A stretch of DNA of 64,000 nucleotides, taken from Dermacentor variabilis (Eukaryota > Arthropoda > Arachnida > Ixodida > Ixodidae). Within the stretch, counting starts at the first letter, position 1, and each line of letters starts with the position of its first letter. The position numbers and the translations under genes are program-made. Below are positions 56,202-64,000 of this stretch, one piece after another. Under the pieces are notes generated by a model that worked only from the letters and a program-made list of their open reading frames with translations, was not told the DNA's origin and ran no database searches. The stretch lies in NCBI RefSeq assembly GCF_050947875.1, contig NC_134577.1:68928639-68992638 (forward strand), in the 5' to 3' direction.

Positions 56202-56476
56202 CATCGTGTATAGTTGATTTTTCAAGTTTAGGCGGGAGCAGTGTTATGAACACACAGGCGATTGAAGGCAAATAAGCATAAAGAACGACACGTTCCTCTG
56301 CGTTCGATGCACTGCTACGACGCGGTCAGCCTATTTATGTGCTCGTCCTGTCGCAATAATAAACGAGCTGTTGAACAGCCCAACACGTCGCATTCGCTGT
56401 GCATTTAACTCTGCCTGTGTTCTCAGCATCGTCTGTGTTCCCGCCTTGGGAAAGAAATCGGAGAGAACAGGCCGCG

Positions 56477-56824
56477 ATGCTGATCAGAAAAGTACCTGGT
56501 TGGTTACCCTACACTGGAGGAAGGGAATCGGCCGACAAAGTACGTGAGTTTACGCCGGTTGTCCTCAAAGTGCTTCCAAATCAAACCACGTGGACACCGC
56601 AGTTCTTCATAGCATCAGGTTTAGGAGTAAAAAGCGGAATCCGAGGAAGACGTAATGCAATAGCGCTTGGAAGATTCTGCGGTGCGTATTTAGATGGATC
56701 AAAACGAACGGGTTCAGAAGATTATGAAATTTTTTATCGAGCATTTTCACTGAATGAGCGACAGAATTTCTATGAAACATACATTGGAGACATTTTACAG
56801 GACAGTCACACGAAGATGTTATAA
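56477..56824 (+). CDS. Unrecognised ORF, 115 residues
   Basis: An ATG-started frame (open 26 codons further upstream) ending at TAA 56822. It reads MLIRKVPGWLPYTGGRESAD, KVLPNQTTWTPQFFIASGLG, RRNAIALGRFCGAYLDGSKR, SEDYEIFYRAFSLNERQNFY and ends GDILQDSHTKML. I recognise no domain. Codon choice is balanced, the opposite strand has no competing long frame over its whole length, and the sequence is not low-complexity, so it may be a real exon or part of an element. It follows a possible AATAAACGAG signal at 56360. No partner copy is visible in this window. Confidence 0.35.
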   Translation: MLIRKVPGWLPYTGGRESADKVREFTPVVLKVLPNQTTWTPQFFIASGLGVKSGIRGRRNAIALGRFCGAYLDGSKRTGSEDYEIFYRAFSLNERQNFYETYIGDILQDSHTKML

Positions 56825-58899
56825 ACATTATTTAACTGCGAATGGTATTAGACGTTCGTGTTATCTTACGGTGTAACAGCAACTTTTATCTAAAGCACAA
56901 TCGATCACACACGCACTGCAAATGGGGAACAAGGACACGTTTTCCTCGAACATACGATAGCGTTCATTTGTACATCAGACGAAGGCACTAAAAGGCCAAG
57001 TCTTGTCCTTCGAATTGGCTGACAAGAATCGCGCACAGTATCGTTTCAAACCTTAGCTTCGCGCTGTTACTGGGTCTCTCGGCGACGCCGCTTTAGGACC
57101 ACACGAGGCGCGCGTCCAAGTTCGGCGCGCGAGCTGTCCATATGCAAATGCGCACACACCTCTGCCGCTGTACAGAAGGACAGACAGCTTTAGCTTTATA
57201 ATGGGTAGGAGCGCAGGGCGTACTCAAGGTTCTCGTGACTCAAGGACGCGACGTTTAAAGGACGCAGGCAGAAAAGTTGAAACGTGTTAATAAATGAACC
57301 TTAATGTAATGCCAAAGAAAGGCCACTCATACCGTGAAAAGTCGCTTGGTAAGCAAAAAAAAAAAAAACTGACATTAGAACAACAGACACGTGGGTACGC
57401 CGCCTTCAAGTTCTCGCACCAGCTCGCCTGCAACGTAATCAATTTGCGACGGCGCCCGTTTCGGTGTATGCAATCTTTCTTTATCGGTAAAGATGGAGCA
57501 AATTCTAGTTCTGAAGGAACCAAATACTAAACTTTGCAACCTTCAGTAAGTTTTAGTGAGCCACAACCGGCAAAACACTGAAAAAAAAAAGCAACTACTT
57601 TTGTGTCCCCGACGACACACTGACTTAACGACGTGGTGTTTGAGTGCAAAATTCTAAAAAAAAAAAGCAAGTTTGATCTTCATTTTCTGTTCATAATCAA
57701 CCCGTTCGTGAGAAATTAACAAAAAATTTATTTTTTAAACGAATACTTTAGAAGCTTACACTGTTTTGGGGTTCCCTGTATGCGGTGTCTTTAAGCATAT
57801 GCGCTTCCCTCTTCGACCTGCGTTGTTGACGAACCGCTACAGGGGCAGTTTTCGAGAGAAACTGCCCTCAGGATTAGTCACCAAGTAGGCATCGCATTCA
57901 TCCCACGAAAGCAGGAAAAGCAACTGTCGCAAAAAAAAAGAGAGAAAGAAGCGATGGGAGACCATTTTGCTGCTCAAAATTGTACGTCGTTCGCGGTCGC
58001 CAGCAAACATGCGAAGTTCAGGCGCTTAAAAAGAACACCGCTCTCACTCCGGTTCATCCCGACCGGGTCAAATTTGTTGCAGTATAGCGTCCAGGTCTGC
58101 ACTGAGGCCGTGCGACTAAAGACGGGGGAATTGGGAAACTACTCTGTGCAAGCGATCGCAATCCCTTTGCGTGCGCAAAAGCTTGAGCGCAATAAAAGCT
58201 AATGCTGTTGGTGAGACAGAATAAGCCAACTAGTACAGACGCCCTCAAGCGTGCTCACAATAGTAAGAATTTTCCACTTTCCTCAACAAGTCATAGTATG
58301 TTAAAGTTTCTTACTCGCAAAATCCTGCAAAATCAAGTCACTTTGCTCACTGTCTACAGGATAGGATAGCCCCCCCCCCCCCTCTCTCTCTATGCGAGTC
58401 TCGTTCCGTTTTCTTTGATCTTTCGTCACCTCGACCTCTCGATAAAATGAGTTCCTTTTTTTCTTTTATTTATTAATATTTTTTTGGAGGCGAACATTAG
58501 CGAGATTTTATTAACTCATTCTCTGCACAACACAGTCCCAGCCAGACATGCAAGGTCTTTCGTTTACCTTCCGTCTAAAACATTCAAACGTAATCACGCT
58601 CCCGCTTAATAGATTGGCTCGCGCATAGCTTCGCAATCAATACCTCTTGTGCGTTTCTCAAAGCGGACCTAATCCACACCCTCGAGCACATTCGAGCCGT
58701 GGCCGCTTGAGTTCTGTGCAGAAACTTGTCCTTTTATCCTAAAAATCCGCGAAAGTCAATGAAAGAAAAAGAGGTATATGAAAACAAATGAGGCACACGA
58801 AAACGAGAACTGCCGACACGATGACGTGTTACTTTCCCAAATTTGCAGCGCTGTTCGTCATCATTGCCTGTATTGAGTCAAGAAATTATTTCCCTGCAG
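56825..58899. other. Unassigned stretch
   Basis: Contains A-runs (57355, 57655, 57930), a C-run followed by (CT)n at about 58370-58392, and otherwise nothing that can be named. Confidence 0.45.
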
Positions 58900-59016
58900 G
58901 TACGATTTCAGGGTGTGTGATGCCAGCATTGAAGTTCCAGAGCAGTTGGGAGAATTAGTGAGGCGACGTACACCGGGGAGGTCTTCGCGGACGCGTCCAT
59001 CGCACGTCATTGATAG
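58900..59016 (+). CDS. Candidate internal exon of an unknown gene
   Basis: A 117-bp segment bounded by an acceptor with a pyrimidine stretch (ATTATTTCCCTGCAG) and a donor AG|GTAACG. Starting at 58901, one frame is open for 38 codons: YDFRVCDASIEVPEQLGELV, then RRRTPGRSSRTRPSHVID. The splice signals are good and the open frame is moderately surprising, but no family is recognised and no neighbouring exon was found. It could also be an untranslated exon or chance. Confidence 0.3.
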
Positions 59017-59221
59017 GTAACGACCACGCTGTATTTTCTGAATTAGAATTACGTGTTGTGCTGGCGGCTAGCAGGTTTGTGTGCACGTTTCAGTGCCGCG
59101 GACACTTCATACGTGTTGTGTGCATGATACCTTATGCGTAATAATGTGCTGACTGTTAAATATAAGCAGGCCGTTCGTACTGTGCTGGTGCTATTGGTTC
59201 CACTGATTGTGCGCTTGCAAC
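59017..59221. other. Unassigned stretch
   Basis: Nothing recognised. Confidence 0.4.
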
Positions 59222-59400
59222 TTTATTATTTTTATTTTTTTATTTGTAAAATACCTTACAAGGCCCCTACATGGGGATTAAGTAAGAAAGGCATACAATC
59301 AAGGACATACAATCTAGTAACAACAATAATAAAAGAAAACAGCAGCCAAGTGCACAGGCTAAGAGTTAGAGAAACATCAGCTACATAAAGCTACATATGA
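59222..59400 (-). mobile_element. Possible 3' end of a CR1-like LINE
   Basis: On the minus strand the sequence ends with CCCCATGTAGGGGCCTTGTA, AGGTATTTTACAAATAAA, close to the GGGCCCGTAAGGTATAATAA tail of the LINE that ends at 5728. Coding parts are not seen. Confidence 0.35.
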
Positions 59401-60789
59401 GTACAATAGAAAGGAACTCTATAAGTTTGTAACAAACGTATAACAGTGCAAGATAAAGCTAGAAAAAATAACACTGAACAGTGAGCGTGATATTAATGGT
59501 TAACATGAATGCCTGGCATTCGTTGTCCTTTTTTCCTTCCAGAGGATGCAATTCAGCCAGATAAATCCTGTTTGGGTGCAGCTGCTTGTAAATGTTGCTG
59601 GTTGCTTATGACTACGACAGTATGAAAAATTTTAGCGCTGAAGAGCCCGCCATCCTCAGATTGTAGCCCATTTGCCTCGAACAATACTAACACAAAAAGA
59701 AATAAAATATCATACGTGATACCTTAGAGTAAACGAAAATCGCAATATCTGCTAGCAGCTTGGCGTCTACATTCAAATATACGTGGCACTCATTTTTAAG
59801 CTTTCCAGAAACGAAAAAAATCGCCTGTTGCACAAAACTTCATTCTAGTCCCTGATTTGGATTGTTCAGAGAGGCACACATTAGTTGCACGAGAAATCGA
59901 AACGAATGTAACTCAGAAAAAAATATTCGCAAATTAACTGCCTAATTACAAGGCCAGCCTACACACCACATCACGAATTGTAGCCGTCGAGTTTGCAAGG
60001 CGTATCCACTACGAATCAACTTCCAGAATCACCAGTTGGACATGTGCGCCATCAAACTCGCCGTAAAAATGCACTGTTGTTCCGCTTAATTTATATATTA
60101 TCAAAATGCTCTTTCGTGCAGTGAAGCTCAAAAGTAACTGGAGCGCCAAAGTATGTCGTCCCCCCCACTTTGGGAAATAATATATAAAAACTGGTGTCAT
60201 CTTGGAGGTTCACTTCGAGTGGATATGTCTTGCAAGCTCACCGGCAACAATTCGCAAATTGCAAGGCACACCGTAAGTTATTTATGAAGAAGTTATTTAC
60301 TGAACTTTTACTTAGCTCAATATGAGTTTCAATTTCTCGTGTCAGTAATGTTGGCCTCTTAGCTGGATTATTCGATCTGCCAAAGGCCATTCTTTAAAAT
60401 TCCGGCAATCTCAGTGATCACCCCGTATACACATCCTCTGTGATGCAGAGTCATTGCACGACGCGTGAAAAACATCAGTAGTCTTTACCGATGAGGCAGC
60501 AGTTCAGCAGTTCAGTCTACAGCAAAACGCCTTACAAGTCACTATCGCGGAAAAATCGCCAAGAAAATAAATTCAGACGAAAAAGGCATCACACCAGAAC
60601 ACACGGAATTCCACCGACACGAAATCATCATATAACATCGGCCACAATGTAACAATTAAGATTCTAATCCCGAGAACATTACACAAGCTTCTCCTCTTTA
60701 GTGAAGTGCCAAACAACAGGGACGAGAACGTCAGCACAGGGCCGGGCTAACGAAACGAATGGGCATCTTGTAACGAGCCTCTGTTTATA
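59401..60789. other. Unassigned AT-rich stretch
   Basis: No gene or repeat recognised. Confidence 0.4.
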
Positions 60790-61110
60790 CAGGCTGTCCC
60801 AGCTAGCTTTAGCCAGCGTTTAAAAATATGGGAACGCCACGTAGCTGGACAAAAACCAAAGTAATTTCGTTCGCCGTAGCTTGCAGATACTGAAATTATT
60901 TTTACGCTCCGCCTAAATTGATAATTAGTCTTAATTATTGAACTTCTAAAATGTTATATTTAGATGAAATGCGTCAGTGTGAATATTGTAGAGGGACATG
61001 AAAAACTCCAGACGCAGCTTTCTCTTGCTGAATACGTGCTACATAACAGTGTGTTTTTCCGAGCGTGAAAGAAGGTCGCCAATGCAAGCTGAATTGCCGC
61101 GCGACTAGCC
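60790..61110 (+). repeat. Possible repeat starting CAGGCTGTCCCAGCTAG
   Basis: TACAGGCTGTCCCAGCTAGC, then a CGCCACGTAGCTGGACAAAA block and a GATAATTAGTCTTAATTATT block. I think this type of sequence recurs in tick genomes, but there is no second copy in this window to show it, and the far end is unclear. Confidence 0.3.
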
Positions 61111-61740
61111 GCTCGAGATAATGCGTGTATTCGCGCGCTTCGCGCTCATGCTAGGAAAAACACTTTTATGCAATTGCAACGTATGCAACGACTTATGCAA
61201 CATATGTAGTTTACTGTTGAACCCTTGGGCCTACTTACACGGCGCGTCACTGTCAGTACAGGAAGTCGACGAATTAACCACGCATTTAGTGTGCCTAAGA
61301 AAACGCTGCCTGCCAAGTCGGAATGCACTGCTGCTCATTGACGTTATTTCCACAAATGCATCGTATAGGCAGACGGCGCTGTTATACGTTATGGTGAAAT
61401 GGAAAATTTCGTAGAAAAATAAAAAAAAATAATTAAGAAAGTTAAAGAAACAAGCGATTATCTTGCACATTTAACGAAACAGTCATTTTGCGTCGCTAAT
61501 AAATTTGTAATTGCAACATGGGCTCTCGCATCAACAGACTCTACGTTGTTGTTGTTGTTGTTGTCCTGAGTGGCCGTGGCACATACCCACAGTGGGGGAT
61601 TGGCCAAGAACCAGGTGGTTCAATTAGGTGCATAAAAATAATAATGATAACAAGGGAGTTAACAATTTGAGTGTTGGAGTTTAAAAGTAAACGTTTTCTG
61701 TTTGGAGAAAAAAGGAAATAATCAGATGAAAACCGGGTTT

Positions 61741-61742
61741 AA

Positions 61743-61835
<93 letters not shown>

Positions 61836-61837
61836 TA
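61741..61837. repeat. (AAT)n microsatellite
   Basis: An AATAAT run of about 97 bases. A short (GTT)n run lies at 61545-61563. Confidence 0.95.
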
Positions 61838-62670
61838 ATAGATAAGAAATAAAAGAAAGCTATGGTTGAGAGGGAGAACGATCAATCTAACATGGAAATC
61901 TACGGAGTTTCCACGAATTCTTCGCTTTCTTTGCCTCGGCGAGCTATCATCACCGTCATGTGCGCGTGAACGTGACCCGACCTCGAGACATTCGATTTCG
62001 CCTCGCTGTCACCGTGCCTCCTCAGCGCCAGCCGCTTGCCAAAGACCACTGAATACTTCAGGCCCGCCGCTGACGTCGCATCTGAACAAGGCTGTCAGAG
62101 CAGCCGCACGATCAGGAGGACGCTATGAAGGCCCTGCAACCGCCAACGGACGGGATCCTCACGCGATCGCCACCTTCAAGCAGCCAGGCAAGACGTCCTC
62201 TGCGGGAAACACCTTTGTTCTCTATTACCTGCCACGGCTTGCAAGAAAACGCACCGCTAAGCGATCCCACCATGAAGCAAGGCGGATATCGACACCGGAT
62301 ATTTTCAACACCGCATCGCTCGCCGCTCGCATCGCTTGTCGCTGCAGAGGAAGCACCCACGTCGTCGTGCGCTGCTACAGAGCACGCCTGCCATGCCAGC
62401 CTCTGGGTTATCCAAGTCCTCAAGTGGGAGAGACTCTGCAGAGGCTGGGTGGTACTGCTGTGAGCCTCGACGCGGCGGGACGCAGGTCCATCGGGTGCCG
62501 GTTGCCGGCAGGGATGTAGGCGGGCCGGCGTCGCGCAGGTGACGAACCCGCGAACCATTGGCCGACGGTTCGCAGCGCTGACCAGCCGTTATAGACGCTG
62601 CAGTAATTTCGGTGATCCAATTTGTGCCAGGCGTTGTTTTTTCGTTATTGCCAAGATGTAATAAATACTT
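61838..62670. other. GC-rich region with overlapping open frames, unassigned
   Basis: Frames of 217 and 112 residues on + and 148 on - overlap. None shows a recognisable domain. AATAAATAC near 62660 could be a polyadenylation signal for a + strand transcript. I cannot choose among the frames. Confidence 0.3.
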
Positions 62671-62824
62671 TGCGTAGCACGTGCGTCTCTTAATTCGTGA
62701 AGTGCATGCACCGTCGACTAGACGGCGTTATAAGTACACGAGAGCATATTACACGTTCAGTTTAAATTACATGCACAGCAGCTTCTTAGTGAACCACGCG
62801 TGCTCGGTAAGGAGGACGAGAAAC

Positions 62825-62994
62825 AGAAGCGATAACTGCTCCAGCCAAGGCTTCCGATGTTTCTGAACCGGTTCGGTCTCTTCTTCAGGGTGTGAGCAAA
62901 GGCGGTGGAAAAAATAAAAGTCCTATAAAATTTTGGATAACTCAGTCACCCCTTGAAGAGAGCGGGTGAGTCTGCTGGAGCAGTTATCGCTTCT
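62825..62994. repeat. Inverted repeat with 21-bp perfect arms
   Basis: 62825-62845 and 62974-62994 are perfect reverse complements (AGAAGCGATAACTGCTCCAG core). A second, imperfect pair lies inside (about 62878-62896 and 62943-62963: CTTCTTCAGGGTGTGA against TCACCCCTTGAAGAG). The two pairs could form one long hairpin. Confidence 0.85.
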
Positions 62995-63511
62995 GATATT
63001 TCCCACCCGTCCAGGCCGACTTCTGTCGAAGATGTTCGCTCCAAGGACGAAAAACTCGCGTCACCAGCATCCAGGTAACAAGAGGCGTCGCCCTTGCACG
63101 TGCACTAAAGGAAAGCGAACGTGAAAGCCGACCTTTCGCACGCAGTTGGAAACACCCACAGAGAGAGCTCGGTGGCGGCGGCATTCTGCTGCTGCGCATC
63201 GGTGAGACTGCTTCTCGGGCTTAATTTTTTTAATGCTGTTTTTTTTTAATGCCGATAATACCGATAATTTTTTTAATGCCGCACTACGGCAGTGCTGCCC
63301 TCAAACACGTCGTCGATGGGCTACCGGAGCTGCCTCCCTAAGGCACACCAATTTGATGGGGCGTTTCACGTCCTGGTTCGCCTGATCAAACTAACGGCAC
63401 GAGGTTCTCAGCTATATCCTGAGCCATAGGCGGAAGGATAGGAAAGTTGTTGCGGATTCAAGTAGGCTCAAATTTCAGGCTTTAGCCTTCCCGAAAACTG
63501 CACAGGGCGTT

Positions 63512-63697
63512 GGAGATAACGCTGCTGGCGGAGGGCTCCGGGTTCGTTCTGGCCACCTGGAGTCCTCTAACGTTCACCCAAAGCGAGGTTGCACGAGCGT
63601 TCTTGCATTTCGCCCCATCGAAATGCGGCCGCCTCAGGTCGTCCGTCTCAGTGGCCACCCCGATCTCAACACTGCAACGCCACAGCCACTGAGTCAC
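63512..63697 (-). mobile_element. Old diverged Ruka-type SINE
   Basis: On the minus strand: GTGACTCAGTGGCTGTGGCG, then CATTTCGATGGGGCGAAATG, then a GTGAACGTTAGAGGACTCCAG block. The order of Ruka blocks is kept, but with many changes. Confidence 0.65.
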
Positions 63698-63827
63698 TAA
63701 TCAAAACCGAGGTAATCGAAACTCGTTATGCTGACTCTTTGGTTACTTTAAGCTGCAAAGTACTGCTTTTTTATCGTTAAACAAACACAAACAGAAGCTA
63801 TGAAAATCTGTGACGTCATGGGAGACT

Positions 63828-63988
63828 GGTGAGAACTCGCTCCCCAACTCTGGGCCGTCCAGCAGGTCCACGACGCCGCCAGGAAACTCAACCTCCCGGT
63901 TCCGTCGTGGGAGACGCCCACTCCATGAGAGCCCAAAGCTCTCGTGGCCTGCAGGACCTGAATAAAGTTGATTTCCTTCCTTCCTTCT
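63828..63988 (+). mobile_element. 3' end of an I-clade-like LINE
   Basis: The + frame reads WAVQQVHDAARKLNLPVPSW near 63850-63910, the C-terminal end found in tick I-clade LINEs, followed by a short 3' UTR with AATAAAG at 63960 and a (CTTC)n tail. The element is cut to its last 160 bp. Confidence 0.6.
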
Positions 63989-64000
63989 CGGTTCGAAGTG

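Noticed and set aside
61866..62558. 217-residue plus-strand and 148-residue minus-strand genes
   Set aside because: Overlapping frames on both strands without a recognisable domain; the longest one lacks an ATG start.

Overview
The window looks like nuclear DNA of a hard tick (Ixodidae, most likely metastriate). The evidence is a set of tRNA-derived SINEs of the Ruka type (GCCGTGGTTGCTCAGTGGCT head, about 235 bp, 10-13 bp target-site duplications), together with tick-type RTE, CR1-like and I-clade LINEs, Ty3/Gypsy elements and a Penelope-like element. There is no sign of bacterial or viral gene organisation.

One host gene is recognisable: a phospholipid scramblase (PLSCR family) on the + strand. 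Its exons lie at about 102-336 (Pro-rich N-terminus and start of the scramblase domain), 14942-15162 (middle of the domain with the Cys-rich palmitoylation cluster) and 19524-19854 (C-terminal half up to the transmembrane helix). The last short exon was not found. Exon 3 carries an apparent one-base insertion near 19554, and intron 2 appears to use a GC donor, so the copy is either a young pseudogene or carries sequence errors.

The rest of the window is mostly intron or intergenic DNA filled with mobile elements. 3120-5728: CR1-like LINE (+). 5733-12351: degenerate Gypsy element (+), split cleanly in its integrase by a 3.3 kb insertion (8790-12078). 12352-14474: internally deleted Gypsy (-). 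16170-17525: I-clade LINE (-). 18801-19038: Ruka SINE. 21315-26590: a three-level nest, CR1-like LINE (+) containing an I-clade LINE (-) containing a Penelope-like element (-). 26600-29815: almost full-length decayed RTE with a tRNA-like head. 30574-35700: chimeric LTR retrotransposon. 37380-41020: CR1-like LINE with ORF1 (-), split by a Ruka SINE. 41165-42130: tandem repeat holding an array of near-perfect hairpins. 44378-49071: RTE piece, (ATGT)n, an inverted pair of 256-bp repeats, a fold-back of tRNA-headed repeats, a Tc1 transposase fragment and a TA-flanked MITE. 49596-52111: Ruka SINEs, one split by a 550-bp TTA-flanked MITE. 52400-64000: GC-rich stretch with tandem duplications, a hAT-like fragment, an unrecognised 115-residue ORF, one candidate exon and further SINE and LINE remnants.

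I saw no convincing undescribed biological system. The most unusual structures are the hairpin array at 41242-41442, the 3.3 kb insertion with imperfect terminal inverted repeats at 8790-12078, the TTA-flanked MITE at 51445-51994, and the tRNA-repeat fold-back at 45541-46570. All family assignments come from reading translations and repeats by eye; no database search was run.
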